Shown here: one piece after another, positions 1-9,713 of the stretch
How positions within the stretch are numbered: position 1 is the first letter of the stretch
How the letters are laid out: each line of letters begins with the position of its first letter
Origin: DASRDU01 sp046331565
Lineage (GTDB): Bacteria; Acidobacteriota; Blastocatellia; RBC074
Length of the DNA: 64,000 nucleotides
Assembly: GCA_046331565.1 (NCBI GenBank)
Contig: JAXLQP010000005.1
Coordinates: 1 to 64,000 of the forward strand
Direction: 5' to 3'
Program-made: the position numbers and the translations under genes
Notes under the pieces: model-generated
Told to the model about the DNA's origin: nothing
The model's input: only the letters and a program-made list of their open reading frames with translations
Database searches by the model: none

Positions 1-239
1 CATGTTCATTCCCGGACTCACAGGGTCGCACACTTGCTGGGATGAGCATTTTCTTTTCATTTTCAAGCTCTAAGTCAAAATCACAACAATCTGCTGCTCG
101 CCACTCCAGCTTTGGCTATTCTCTGAAACCTGACATCGCGTATCTATAATTGCTGTATTTGGTTGAGCATTCGATGGTTCGTTGCTTTCAAATCGAATTG
201 GTAAGACAACGATCATCAGGTCGGTTTGCTGGGTGCGGG

Positions 240-277
240 TGTCTGTTTTCAGACACGAGGCAGTCTGTTATCCAGCA
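240..277 (+). promoter_or_regulatory. Tandem activator sites (UAS pair 1)
   Basis: Site A at 240-255 reads TGTCTGTTTTCAGACA, a perfect 6-bp inverted repeat around a 4-bp centre. Site B at 262-277 reads AGTCTGTTATCCAGCA, a degenerate copy. The two starts are exactly 22 bp apart, about two helical turns, as in the other three regions of this class. They lie about 200 bp upstream of the sigma-54 promoter at 461, a normal distance for NtrC-type enhancer sites. The likely binder is the response regulator at 18160-19566 (inference). Confidence 0.7.
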
Positions 278-460
278 CCTAAAACTCCAATAGCTGTCCT
301 GGTCAATACCAACAGCCTTGCTGCTTATGCAATATCCCCCCATCTTTCAGCTAAAGTGACAGAAGAATGTCTTGCTGCTCAATCATTTGAAACGCGATGG
401 TTCATTTGCAGGAACAAGCCGGGGTTCCAGTTTGAACAGGAATTTGCGACGCGCGCATTA

Positions 461-476
461 TGGCTTGGGGTTTGCT
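461..476 (+). promoter_or_regulatory. Sigma-54 promoter
   Basis: TGGCTTGGGGTTTGCT matches the -24/-12 consensus TGGCACG-N4-TTGCW: GG at 462-463 and GC at 474-475 with exactly ten bases between. It is correctly oriented for the gene at 563 and follows UAS pair 1. Confidence 0.7.
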
Positions 477-562
477 CATAAAGTGGGCTTGATTCATATC
501 AGGTCTTCGTGCCTGTCCATACTTATTACCAGATTCCGTCGTACAGACGTTTAAAACCTGCG

Positions 563-979
563 ATGCAAACGGTTCGCTACAAACCCGGTATGGCTGTTTT
601 GGCATTCTTGAGCGCAGTGCTGTTCTTCATGCAGTTGTGCGGTACCTTTTGTGCATTTGCCGGCTGCCTGAAGACTTGGGCTGCGCCATCTGCTGAACAG
701 AAGAGGGGATCGAGTCATTGTCATCATACACAGCCCACCGTGAATCAATATCTGCCAGAGCCACTGAAAAAGGGTCCACATAGTTGTGCAGATCACGAAG
801 CGGCAGTAATGCTCCCAGTCAGGAATTTACTGTCTGCTGTCGGTTCTCTACATTATCCGACTGTCTATGAAACATTCACGATCCTGCTGGCAAATCAATC
901 AGTGTCAGACTGCATAAGTAATTGGGATTCACTCCGATCACCGCCGCGCAGCCCGCAACGATCCGTCCTTCGAATTTAA
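563..979 (+). CDS. Cys/His-rich membrane-anchored or secreted protein
   Basis: No family recognised. The 138-residue product begins with a hydrophobic segment (about residues 10-30) followed by Cys residues (LCGTFCAFAGC), then a CHH motif and a C-A-D-H motif, a pattern suited to metal binding outside the cytoplasmic membrane. ATG 563 is preferred over the upstream in-frame start at 509 because it places the hydrophobic segment at the N-terminus and lies downstream of the sigma-54 promoter. It directly precedes a TolC-family gene. A protein of the same design (48767-49318) precedes the other CusC-type gene of the window. This repeated context suggests a metal-binding accessory of efflux; the sequences themselves are poorly conserved, so shared origin is uncertain. 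Confidence 0.6.
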   Translation: MQTVRYKPGMAVLAFLSAVLFFMQLCGTFCAFAGCLKTWAAPSAEQKRGSSHCHHTQPTVNQYLPEPLKKGPHSCADHEAAVMLPVRNLLSAVGSLHYPTVYETFTILLANQSVSDCISNWDSLRSPPRSPQRSVLRI

Positions 980-1086
980 TCCTGCCGTCCCCTGAATCCT
1001 GGAGCAGGTCGGAAAGAGCCTATGCACGAGTTGTTGTGTACTCGCAATCTGACGACGAAATGAAAAATCAAAAGGAGAATCAAGGC

Positions 1087-2535
1087 ATGCACTTTTTCTT
1101 TCTGTGCGCGGAGTTTTTCAATTACAGGGAAACCAATTTATCCCGCGCAATTCCCGCCGTTCTGTCATTGTTCATTCTCACAGGGCAGCTACAGACGCTT
1201 GCACAGACACCAACTTCGGCACCTGCCCAACTTTCACCATCACCAATCACAAATCCGCAAGACCGAACTCTGCCTCCGAATCAGCCGATGACGCTTTCCG
1301 ACCTCGAGCGAATGGCATTGGAGGGCAATCCCACGCTGGCGCAGGCTGAAGCTGCAATCCGCGCCGCCGAAGGCCGCCGCGTGCAGGCCGGGTTGATGCC
1401 TAACCCGATCATCGGTTACGCAGGCGAAGAACTCGCTTTCCGCGCGATTGGCGAGAAAAGCGAACATCTGGGTTTTATCGAGCAAACAATCCCGCTTGGC
1501 GGCAAATTAAGCAAAAATCGCCGCATCTTTGCGCAAGAGAAAGCCCAGTCTGAACAGGATGCGGCTGCGCAGAAGCAACGTATCCTCAACGGTGTCCGAA
1601 TACTTTACTACCGTGCCTTGGGTGCGCAGCAACTCGTCGAAGTGCGCACTCAACTCGCAAAACTCGCACGCGAAGCAGTCAAGATCACAAGCGAACTCTT
1701 CAATGTTGGACAGGCTGACCGCCCGGATGCGGCGCAGATCAGGATCGAAGCCCAGCGCGCGGAACTTGATCTGATGATGGCCGAGAACGTGCGCGATCAG
1801 GTCTGGCAGGAACTGGCCGCGGTCATCGGCAATCCCTTTCTCAAACCCGCGCCATTAGTCGGCGAACTGGAAAAAGGGCTACCCGCGCTCAATCAGGCCG
1901 CTATGCTGGATCAGTTGCTTACCAATAGCCCGGAGATCAAGCGCGCTCAGGCCGGGGTCGAACGCGCCAAGGCCGTAGTCTCGCGCGCGAAAGCGGAAGT
2001 TGCGCCCGACCTTTTTGTGCGCGGAGGTTTCGGCTACAACCGCGAACTGCTCGAAAAGGAAATTCCCAATGCCAGACGCACCGGACCAGAAGCTCAGGTG
2101 GAAATTGGCCTGCGCATTCCGCTCTGGAATCGCAATCAGGGCGGGATTGCTGCAGCTGGCGCCGAGCTTGAAATGGCCGAACGCGAAGTGCGACGGGTCG
2201 AACTGCTGTTGCGGGCCCGGTTTGCGGCGTCGTTCAGAACCTATCTGAATGCGATGCGCGTGGCGACGCGCTACGAACAACAGATCGTGCCGGAGGCTCA
2301 GAGCGCCTATGACACCTATCTCAGGAATTTTCGCGGCATGGCCGCTGCCTATCCGCAAGTATTGATCGCGCAGCGCACGCTGTTTCAGGTGCGCGCCGAA
2401 TATGTCGAAGCCTTGGTGAATACTTGGCAGAACGCGGTACTACTGCGCGGGTACCTGCTCAATGGCGCGCTCGATGCGCCGGGTGGGATGACAATGGAAG
2501 GCGGCAATCCGGCGAATGCGGACGACCGTGATTGA
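1087..2535 (+). CDS. TolC-family outer-membrane efflux protein (CusC/CzcC-like)
   Basis: This 482-residue protein has a signal peptide ending near LQTLAQ and the two-fold repeated helical layout of TolC/CzcC channels: an N-terminal MALEGNPTLAQAEAAIRAAEG helix start, ...GLMPNPIIGY, and the internal PLWNRNQGGIAAA motif typical of CzcC-type heavy-metal channels. The start at 1087 is chosen because AAAGGAG at 1071-1077 is 9 bases upstream; the open frame extends back to 922 without a ribosome binding site. It would form the trimeric exit duct of an RND pump, but no adaptor or RND gene follows here. It may therefore partner with the pump encoded at 23-29 kb or serve the periplasmic oxidase next door. 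Confidence 0.9.
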   Translation: MHFFFLCAEFFNYRETNLSRAIPAVLSLFILTGQLQTLAQTPTSAPAQLSPSPITNPQDRTLPPNQPMTLSDLERMALEGNPTLAQAEAAIRAAEGRRVQAGLMPNPIIGYAGEELAFRAIGEKSEHLGFIEQTIPLGGKLSKNRRIFAQEKAQSEQDAAAQKQRILNGVRILYYRALGAQQLVEVRTQLAKLAREAVKITSELFNVGQADRPDAAQIRIEAQRAELDLMMAENVRDQVWQELAAVIGNPFLKPAPLVGELEKGLPALNQAAMLDQLLTNSPEIKRAQAGVERAKAVVSRAKAEVAPDLFVRGGFGYNRELLEKEIPNARRTGPEAQVEIGLRIPLWNRNQGGIAAAGAELEMAEREVRRVELLLRARFAASFRTYLNAMRVATRYEQQIVPEAQSAYDTYLRNFRGMAAAYPQVLIAQRTLFQVRAEYVEALVNTWQNAVLLRGYLLNGALDAPGGMTMEGGNPANADDRD

Positions 2536-2571
2536 AAGATGGATAGCGTTTTTATTTGAGGAATGATTGCA

Positions 2572-4566
2572 ATGGAAAATATGAACTGGATGAGAAGAAA
2601 GTTTTTGCAGGCTTCGAGCTTGCTCGGTGTGGGCGCAGTCTTGAACGGCACGGCGTTGGCGCAACACGAAGGCCATCAGATGCCGAAGCCGGAGCCGAAA
2701 AAGCCGCCTGCTAAACCGCAAACGGAGAAAACGGCAGCACCGGGACATGATCACGCGAAGATGATGGCGGAACAGGCGAAGGCTGCGAGCGGCCAATACG
2801 TGCCGGTGCAAACGCCCGATTTGCCGAAGCTGGAATATACGCTGGACAACGGCGTGAAGGTCTTCAATCTGCGCGCCGAAGTCGTGCATTGCGAAATCAT
2901 GCCGAAAACCCACATGGGGCCAGCGCGCAAGATGTGGGCGTGGGGTTACAACGGCAGCGTGCCGGGGCCGATGATCGAAATCGTCGAAGGCGACCGCGTG
3001 CGCGTCATCTTTGAAAACAAATTGCCCGAAGCGACGACCGTTCACTGGCACGGATTGGAAATTCCCATCGAGATGGATGGCACGCCTTACATCAGTCAGC
3101 CGATGGTCGAACCAGGCGGCATATTCGTTTACGAATTCACGGTCAATCAGCACGGCACGTTCTTTTATCACTCGCACGGCGCGATGCAGGAAATGCTGGG
3201 CATGATCGGCATGTTCGTCGTCCATCCCAAAACGCCGCATACGCCTCGGGTTGATAAGGATTTTGCGATGATCTTGCAGGGCTGGGCGCTGTTGCCGAAC
3301 AACGATGTGCCGAATACGTTTGCGATGGAATTCAACTGGCTGACGCTCAACGGCAAATCCGCGCCTGCAACGACGCCGCTAATTGTGAAAAAGGGCGAGC
3401 GCGTGCGCATTCGCATCGTCAATCTCGGCATGGATCATCACCCGATTCATCTGCACGGCCATCAGTTTTACGTCACCGGCACGGAAGGCGGGCGCATTCC
3501 TGAATCGTGCTGGTATCCGGGCAATACGGTGATTGTCGGCGTAGCGCAGGCGCGCGATGTCGAATTCGTTGCGCAGTATGAAGGCGACTGGATGCTGCAT
3601 TGCCATTTGCCGCACCACATGATGAACCAGATGGTTTCGATGGTCGGGCCGATGATGATGTCGCACGGCAGCGGTTCAGATACCGGGCTGAGCATGGAAA
3701 ACGGCATGGGCATGCTGACCAAAGGCCATGCGCTGAGTGAAGATTTCGGCCCTGGCTTCGGACGCGGAATGGCAATGACTACGAATGAACAAAGCGCGTC
3801 GCACGCGATTGGGCAAAGGGCGGTGACGCCGCTTCCGCTTCCCGCGCAAGGCGCTTTGTATTCGTGCCCGATGCACCCCGAAGTGAAATCCGACAAAGAA
3901 GGCAAGTGTCCGAAGTGCCAGATGACCTTGGTGAAACAACAAGCGCAGGAAATCTTTACCTGCCCGATGCACCCGGAAGTTGTCTCGAACAAAGCCGGGT
4001 CATGTCCGAAGTGCAAGATGACGCTGGTCAAGAAACAGTCCACCGCCGTTGCTTTGTCAAAAGACGACAAGCTGAAAGTGCCTGGTTATCCGCAAGACGA
4101 TCTAATGATGATGATTGTGGATGACGATGTTGTGAAGCCCGAAACCTGGGGACTTGCGCCGGGCTGGACGGCTTCGATGATGGGAATGATGAATCTGGTG
4201 CGCATCATGCCCGAAGAGAAGTACAACCAGATCATGGCGATGGTCAAAAGCGGGCAGAAGGCTCCGGCGGCAGATCACTCCAATCATCAAGCCGTAATTC
4301 CCGCCGATGCGATCAAAGTCACCGTGAGTAAGGATGGGTATACGCCGACCAAATTGACCGTCAAAGCCGGCCAGCCGGTCAAGCTCGCGTTCACGCGCAC
4401 GGACGAGGAAAACTGCGGCGGTACGGTGGTTTTCCCTAAACTGAAAATCAGCGCGAAGCTGCCCGTCGGGCAGACAGTGCTGGTCGAATTGCCTGCACAG
4501 GAAAAAGGCGAACTCAGTTTTGCTTGCGGGATGAACATGCTGAAAGGCACGTTGATCATCGAGTAA
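2572..4566 (+). CDS. Multicopper oxidase with two heavy-metal-binding domains and a C-terminal cupredoxin-like domain
   Basis: This 664-residue exported protein has a Tat-like signal (MRRKFLQ followed by a hydrophobic stretch), a His/Met-rich linker, and the four copper motifs of two-domain-type multicopper oxidases: HWHG, FFYHSHG, HPIHLHGHQF and HCHLPHHMM. After about residue 420 come two CPMHPEV...CPKCxMTL metal-binding domains, a Met-rich segment (DDLMMMIV, ASMMGMMN) and a C-terminal cupredoxin-like domain with NCGG and FACGMNM. Oxidation of Cu(I) in the periplasm is the likely role, with the tail sequestering or delivering copper. ATG 2572 is chosen because GAGGA at 2558-2562 is 9 bases upstream; ATG 2563 abuts it. 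It lies 36 bases after the TolC gene in the same operon. Confidence 0.9.
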   Translation: MENMNWMRRKFLQASSLLGVGAVLNGTALAQHEGHQMPKPEPKKPPAKPQTEKTAAPGHDHAKMMAEQAKAASGQYVPVQTPDLPKLEYTLDNGVKVFNLRAEVVHCEIMPKTHMGPARKMWAWGYNGSVPGPMIEIVEGDRVRVIFENKLPEATTVHWHGLEIPIEMDGTPYISQPMVEPGGIFVYEFTVNQHGTFFYHSHGAMQEMLGMIGMFVVHPKTPHTPRVDKDFAMILQGWALLPNNDVPNTFAMEFNWLTLNGKSAPATTPLIVKKGERVRIRIVNLGMDHHPIHLHGHQFYVTGTEGGRIPESCWYPGNTVIVGVAQARDVEFVAQYEGDWMLHCHLPHHMMNQMVSMVGPMMMSHGSGSDTGLSMENGMGMLTKGHALSEDFGPGFGRGMAMTTNEQSASHAIGQRAVTPLPLPAQGALYSCPMHPEVKSDKEGKCPKCQMTLVKQQAQEIFTCPMHPEVVSNKAGSCPKCKMTLVKKQSTAVALSKDDKLKVPGYPQDDLMMMIVDDDVVKPETWGLAPGWTASMMGMMNLVRIMPEEKYNQIMAMVKSGQKAPAADHSNHQAVIPADAIKVTVSKDGYTPTKLTVKAGQPVKLAFTRTDEENCGGTVVFPKLKISAKLPVGQTVLVELPAQEKGELSFACGMNMLKGTLIIE

Positions 4567-4637
4567 GCAGGCAGCGCATCAACCCAACGCGGCGCAGTCT
4601 GGCCGATTGCGCCGCTTCTTTCATGGAGGTCACTGTT

Positions 4638-5192
4638 ATGACGACAAAGAACTGTGTTCGAATCGTGTTGCTGGCCGTTAGCCTGCTTGGGGGATTGCGC
4701 GTGCTCGCGCAGGAAACTCACAAACATGGCAATGCGCCTGACCGCGCAAATACGCAAGCCAAAGCCGCTGCCGGCAGCAATAGCGACGCCGAAGTGCGCG
4801 CCGTGCTGACGCAATACACCGCCGCCGTCGAACGCGGAGACATGGCGGTCATCGAAAAACTCTGGTCGAAGGATGAATCGGTGACGGTAATCGAGAACGG
4901 ACATGCGAATTACGGCTGGGCCGATTACCGCGATCATCATCTCGGGCCTGAGTTGAAAGAGATGAAGAACGTCAAGTACGCGCTCGCTGACATCAAGGTG
5001 AACCTGTCAGGTCCCACAGCCTGGACGACGTTCAAGTACACCATCGCCGCCGACCTGAAAGAGCGCCACGTCGAAGGCGGCGGATTGGGCACGGCGGTGC
5101 TGCAACACGGCGCGCAGGGCTGGCAGATTGTGCATTGGCATACCAGCAGTCCGCGCCGCGCGCCTGCTCCCAGCCCGGAGAAGAAGAATTGA
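4638..5192 (+). CDS. Secreted NTF2/SnoaL-like protein
   Basis: The 184-residue product has a signal peptide (cleavage near RVLAQ), a short His-containing linker and an NTF2-like (DUF4440/SnoaL-type) domain: helix EVRAVLTQYTAAVERGD, strand VTVIENGH, and the terminal strand pair GWQIVHWHTSS. GGAGG at 4625-4629 fixes the start at 4638. Such domains are small cone-shaped folds with many functions, so no reaction can be assigned. The WHT and HH residues and the operon suggest a periplasmic accessory to copper handling (inference). Confidence 0.75.
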   Translation: MTTKNCVRIVLLAVSLLGGLRVLAQETHKHGNAPDRANTQAKAAAGSNSDAEVRAVLTQYTAAVERGDMAVIEKLWSKDESVTVIENGHANYGWADYRDHHLGPELKEMKNVKYALADIKVNLSGPTAWTTFKYTIAADLKERHVEGGGLGTAVLQHGAQGWQIVHWHTSSPRRAPAPSPEKKN

Positions 5193-5327
5193 GATAGCAG
5201 GAAAGGTGCAAGATGCGCGCGCCGCCTTGCATCTCGAGTTTTTAACCTTGTTGGATTTTGCCCTGCGGTTGTTTCAGGCAGCGCTTAACCCGATCAGCCA
5301 AACACCATCCATTCAAGGAGACGCCCC

Positions 5328-8300
5328 ATGTTTAGCATCAATGCCAAGACCATTCTGCGAAACCTGTTGCCAGTTTTGTTGCTAGCCGCTTCGGCCTTCG
5401 CGCAATCGGCGACGGCCACTTTGACGGGAACCGTAACCGATGAAACCGGCGCTGTCGTTGCCGGTGCGACCGTTGTTGTTACCGATTTGTCAAAGCAGGT
5501 TGAGCGACAGACGACCACCAGCAGCGACGGCTTTTTCATCGTGCCGCAATTGCTGCCGAGCCGTTACAAGATCAGGGTGCAGCGCACCGGCTTCGCTACG
5601 GCGGAATTGCCCGACGTGGCGCTCAACGTCGGCGATCAGAGTTCGCTCAGGGTTCAGTTGAAAGTCGCGCAGGTCGGCGAAACTGTCACCATCACCGAAG
5701 CCTCGCTGGTCAGCGATGCGCCCGCCGTGGCGACGCTGGTCAATCGGCAGTTCGTCGAGAACCAACCGCTCAACGGGCGCAGCTTCCAGACGCTGGTCGA
5801 GCTTTCGCCGGGCGTCGTAATCACGCCGTCGAATCTGGTCACGCCGGGACAGTTTTCGGTCAACGGGCAGCGCGCGGGATCGAATTACTTCACGGTGGAC
5901 GGCGTCAGCGCGAATTTCGGTTCGTCGGCCTCAACGACGCTGTATGAAACCGCCGGAGGCGGCGTGCCGTCGTATTCTTCGCAGGGCAGCACGGCCAGTC
6001 TGGCCTCAGTGGATGCCGTGCAGGAGTTTTCGATCCAGACTTCGACATACGCGCCGGAATTTGGGCGGCAACCGGGCGCACAGGTCCAGCTTGTCACGCG
6101 CTCCGGCACGAACGATTTTCACGGCTCGCTCTTTGAGTACCTGCGCAACGACAAGTTCGACGCCAACAACTTTTTCGCCAATGCCAACAATTTAAAACGT
6201 CCGCCGATTCGGCAAAACGATTTTGGCGGCGTGATCGGCGGCCCCGTGCATTTACCAAAATCCCCCTTCGGGCCGTTGGCTTATGACGGGCGCAATCGGA
6301 CGTTCTTTTTCTTCTCGTATGAAGGGGTGCGGCTGCGGACGCCCTTCGTGACCGTGCCCTTGCAGGTTCCCTCGCTGGCTGCGCGGCAAGGTGCGACCGG
6401 TGTATTGCGCGACATTCTCAACGCCTTCCCGCTGCCGACGGGCGCGCCTTTGGCGGCGGCGCCAAACGCCGCGCCGTATCAGGCCGCGTTCTCCAAACCT
6501 TCCACGCTGGACGCCACCAGCTTTCGCATTGACCAGAACTTCGGCCCGAAACTGTCGCTGTTCGGGCGCGTCAACCACGCGCCTTCCGTGACGGACGAAC
6601 GTGCGCGCTTCTGCGCGGCAAGTTGCGTGGCGCGGCTGGATCATAAAACCGACACCTACACGGCGGGGGCGACCATGACGTTCGGCGCGCATCTCAGCAA
6701 TGATCTGCGCGTCAATTACAGCAAAGCAGGTGTCAACCAATCGTACTTCATTGACAATTTCGGCGGCGCGATTGTCCCGCCGCAATCGAGCTTGTACCCG
6801 TCGTTCACTTCAGGGCCGCAGGGCTACATTTACATCGAAGTGGATCCATCAGGCGAGAACACCATCAGCGACGGGTTGTTTTCCGATCAAAAACAGCGGC
6901 AATTCAATCTCGTCAACAATCTGTCTTATGCGGCGGGCGGGCACGCGCTGAAGTTCGGCGTGGATTACCGCCGCCTCGCGCCCACTGCCGACAGCGGCAC
7001 TTATCGGCGGAATTTCATCTTTCCGACCATCACATCGTTAGTGGGCGGCGTAGCGCCGACGGCCTCCCTCGTTGGCATAGACGCGGCGTTGAACCCGATC
7101 TATCAAAACTTTTCGGCTTATGCGCAAGACACCTGGCGGACGACCAGCCGACTGACGCTGACTTACGGGCTGCGTTATGAAGTCAATCCGGCACCTTCAG
7201 AAAAAGACGGGCGCGAACCGGTGACGGTGTTGACCCTGAATAACCCGACCAGCCTCGCGCCGCGCGGGACGCGATTTTACGAAACGACCTTCAATAACTT
7301 CTCGCCGCGTGTGGGACTTTCTTATCAGCTTTCACAAAAGCACGGCACGGTCGTGCGTGGCGGCTTCGGCGTGTTTTACGATCTGGGTTACAACTTCACC
7401 GGGACGGCGTTCAGCACGACGCTTTATCCGAACGCGCGCACCCTGGGGCTGACCAATCAGATGTTCACGTCTCTCACGGCAGCCGTGCAACCGCCCGCGG
7501 TCAGTGCCAATCCGCCTTATCCGCGCATCTTCGCTTATCAACGCGATTTCAAACTGCCTTACACGCTGCAATACAACGTAGCTATCGAGCAGGCCATCGG
7601 CGCGAGCAACGTGTTCAAAGCGACCTACGTCGGCGCGAACGGCAGACGCATGGGACGTGTGACGACGCTGGTCAATCCGGGCTTCTTCACGCGCATTGAC
7701 GCGGTGACGAACGATGCCACGTCGGATTACCACAGTTTGCAGTTGCAGTATCAGCGGCGGCTGTCAAAAGGATTGCAGGGCTTGGTTTCCTACACCTTTG
7801 CCAAATCGCTCGACATCGTGTCTGAAGAGTCGTTTCAGAACCGGCAATCGCCGACGGGCCGCTTCGATCCGAAACAGGATCGCGGCCCGTCGAGCTTCGA
7901 CTTGCGGCATGCCTTCAATGCGGCGGTCAGTTACGCGATTCCTTCGCCGTTTGCCGATGGCGCGGGCAAGGCCATCTTCGGCGGCTTCGGCCTTGACACG
8001 ATTATCCGCGCGCGTTCGGCCACACCGGTCAATGTGCTGTCTGGGCGCGACCCCTTCGGTCTGGGCTTCACGACGGTTTCGCGCCCTGATTTGGTAGCGG
8101 GGCAGCCGCTCTATCTGAATGACCCGTCGTTCGCGGGCGGCCTGCGGTTCAATCCGGCGGCTTTTGATGGGACTACGCCCATCGCGCAAGGACGGCAAGG
8201 CACGCTCGGACGCAACGTGTTGCGCGGCTTTTCTGCTCGTCAAGTTGACGTAGCCTTGCGCCGCGATTTCAAGCTGGTCGAATCGCTGAATCTGCAATTC

Positions 8301-8480
8301 CGTTTGGACGCCTTCAATCTGTTCAACCATGCGAACTTCGCCAATCCCACCGGCATTCTGACGAGCGCGATCTTTGGGCGCGCGACGCAAATGTTGAGCA
8401 GCGGGCTGGGCGGCTTGAGTCCGCTCTATCAAATCGGCGGGCCGCGTTCATTGCAACTCGCGCTGAAGCTACAGTTTTGA
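5328..8480 (+). CDS. TonB-dependent receptor, Oar-like, with carboxypeptidase-regulatory N-terminus
   Basis: 1050 residues. After the signal peptide (ending ASAFAQ) comes a carboxypeptidase-regulatory-like beta domain (TLTGTVTDETGAVVAGA, ...GFFIVPQLLPSRYKI), then a plug (QPLNGRSFQTLVELSPG, TVDGVSANFG) and a long outer-membrane barrel ending in the aromatic LQLALKLQF. This architecture is massively expanded in Acidobacteriota. The ligand cannot be read from sequence; its position among copper genes suggests a metal complex or metallophore, but such receptors more often bind glycans or peptides. AAGGAG at 5317-5322 supports the start. The gap to the upstream gene is 135 bases with no clear terminator. 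Confidence 0.92.
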   Translation: MFSINAKTILRNLLPVLLLAASAFAQSATATLTGTVTDETGAVVAGATVVVTDLSKQVERQTTTSSDGFFIVPQLLPSRYKIRVQRTGFATAELPDVALNVGDQSSLRVQLKVAQVGETVTITEASLVSDAPAVATLVNRQFVENQPLNGRSFQTLVELSPGVVITPSNLVTPGQFSVNGQRAGSNYFTVDGVSANFGSSASTTLYETAGGGVPSYSSQGSTASLASVDAVQEFSIQTSTYAPEFGRQPGAQVQLVTRSGTNDFHGSLFEYLRNDKFDANNFFANANNLKRPPIRQNDFGGVIGGPVHLPKSPFGPLAYDGRNRTFFFFSYEGVRLRTPFVTVPLQVPSLAARQGATGVLRDILNAFPLPTGAPLAAAPNAAPYQAAFSKPSTLDATSFRIDQNFGPKLSLFGRVNHAPSVTDERARFCAASCVARLDHKTDTYTAGATMTFGAHLSNDLRVNYSKAGVNQSYFIDNFGGAIVPPQSSLYPSFTSGPQGYIYIEVDPSGENTISDGLFSDQKQRQFNLVNNLSYAAGGHALKFGVDYRRLAPTADSGTYRRNFIFPTITSLVGGVAPTASLVGIDAALNPIYQNFSAYAQDTWRTTSRLTLTYGLRYEVNPAPSEKDGREPVTVLTLNNPTSLAPRGTRFYETTFNNFSPRVGLSYQLSQKHGTVVRGGFGVFYDLGYNFTGTAFSTTLYPNARTLGLTNQMFTSLTAAVQPPAVSANPPYPRIFAYQRDFKLPYTLQYNVAIEQAIGASNVFKATYVGANGRRMGRVTTLVNPGFFTRIDAVTNDATSDYHSLQLQYQRRLSKGLQGLVSYTFAKSLDIVSEESFQNRQSPTGRFDPKQDRGPSSFDLRHAFNAAVSYAIPSPFADGAGKAIFGGFGLDTIIRARSATPVNVLSGRDPFGLGFTTVSRPDLVAGQPLYLNDPSFAGGLRFNPAAFDGTTPIAQGRQGTLGRNVLRGFSARQVDVALRRDFKLVESLNLQFRLDAFNLFNHANFANPTGILTSAIFGRATQMLSSGLGGLSPLYQIGGPRSLQLALKLQF

Positions 8481-8502
8481 GCAACGATAAGGAGCAATAG
8501 AA

Positions 8503-9702
8503 ATGAACAAATTCTTGATGAGTATGCTTATTAGCGTCCTGCTGTTTTCGACGCCCGCGCTCGCGCAAGTGCGCGAACTGATTTCACCCACCGGTACGGG
8601 CAGCGGCCAACCCAATCTCGCCGTCGCGCCTGATGGCCGCGTTTATCTGAGTTGGATTGAGCGGCTGGGCGAAGGGCGTTTCTCGCTGCGTTTTTCCACG
8701 CTGGAAAAAGAAAAGTGGTCAGCGCCGCAAGTCGTCGCCGAAGGCTCGAACTGGTTCGTCAACTGGGCGGACTTTCCTTCGATGGTCGTGTTGCCGGATG
8801 GCTCATTGGCGGCGCACTGGCTCGCCAAAAGCGGCGCAGGAACGTTCGAATATGACGTGACGATTTCGCGCTCATTCGACGGCGGCAAAACGTGGGGTAA
8901 GCCCTTCGTGCCGCACCGCGACGGCGTGAAGGCGGAACACGGCTTCGTTTCGCTGTTTGCGGCGAAAGACGGAAACCTCGCGGCGGTATGGCTCGACGGA
9001 CGCGAGATGAAAGCTGACGCCAATGATGCGCATGGTCACGGTCACGGCGATATGACGTTGCGCTCGGTCAAGATAAAACGCGACGGCACGTTGACCGATG
9101 AAGCGGTGTTGGATACGCGCGTTTGCGAATGCTGCCAGACTTCGGCGGCGATGACGGCGGACGGGCCGGTCGTCGTTTACCGCGACCGTTCCGAGCAGGA
9201 GATTCGCGACATTTCCATCGTGCGCCTGCGCAACGGCCAATGGAGCCAGCCCGTTTCCGTTTTCAAAGACGGTTGGCAGATCAATGGCTGTCCGGTGAAC
9301 GGCCCTTCGATTGCGGCCTCCGGTCGCCGCGTCGCGGTGGCCTGGTTCACCGGCGTCAACGACAAGCCGCGCGTGAAGCTGGCTTTTTCCAGCGACGCGG
9401 GGGCGAGCTTCGGCGAACCGATCACCGTAGACGACGGCAATCCGGCGGGGCGCGTGGAGGCGCTCATGCTCGCGGACGGCAGCGCATTGGTGTGCTGGTT
9501 GGAAAAGCTGCCTACCGGCGGTGAAGTGCGCATGCGGCGCATCAAGCCGGACGGCAAGTTCGATGCGGCGATAACTGTTTCAGCTACAGGTGCAGCGCGT
9601 TCCAACGGTTTTCCGCAAATGGCGCGCGCGGGCAATACGCTGGTCTTCGCGTGGACAGGAGCGAAGGTGATGACGGCGGCGATGACGCTAAGCGAGCGAT
9701 AA
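8503..9702 (+). CDS. Secreted BNR/sialidase-fold protein
   Basis: 399 residues with a signal peptide (ending PALAQ) and repeated beta-propeller segments including Asp-box elements such as SFDGGKTWG and SSDAGASFG. It begins 22 bases after the TonB receptor gene, so the two are probably co-transcribed. A short cluster VCECCQTSA near residue 210 places three cysteines together on a loop, suited to metal binding or disulfides; an H-rich HGHGHGD stretch lies just before it. Catalytic sialidase residues are not evident, so a scaffold or binding role is more likely than glycosidase activity. Confidence 0.8.
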   Translation: MNKFLMSMLISVLLFSTPALAQVRELISPTGTGSGQPNLAVAPDGRVYLSWIERLGEGRFSLRFSTLEKEKWSAPQVVAEGSNWFVNWADFPSMVVLPDGSLAAHWLAKSGAGTFEYDVTISRSFDGGKTWGKPFVPHRDGVKAEHGFVSLFAAKDGNLAAVWLDGREMKADANDAHGHGHGDMTLRSVKIKRDGTLTDEAVLDTRVCECCQTSAAMTADGPVVVYRDRSEQEIRDISIVRLRNGQWSQPVSVFKDGWQINGCPVNGPSIAASGRRVAVAWFTGVNDKPRVKLAFSSDAGASFGEPITVDDGNPAGRVEALMLADGSALVCWLEKLPTGGEVRMRRIKPDGKFDAAITVSATGAARSNGFPQMARAGNTLVFAWTGAKVMTAAMTLSER

Positions 9703-9713
9703 GACTTCATGGC

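Larger units (their letters stand above)
1..562 (+). other. Control region of the first copper operon
   Basis: No convincing gene starts in this stretch. Short open frames at 182-481 and 372-554 have no ribosome binding site and no recognisable protein character. The stretch holds a pair of palindromes (240-277) and a sigma-54-type promoter (461-476), listed separately. The predicted transcript start is near position 487, leaving a leader of about 75 bases before the ATG at 563. What lies upstream of base 1 is unknown. Confidence 0.6.

Noticed and set aside
23..38. GGGTCGCACACTTGCT as a sigma-54 promoter
   Set aside because: Spacing of GG and TTGC is right but the rest of the -24 element is poor and it lies upstream of the UAS pair; 461-476 is the better candidate.
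182..481. Open frame of 99 codons at the left end
   Set aside because: No ribosome binding site, no domain, and it overlaps the UAS pair and sigma-54 promoter.
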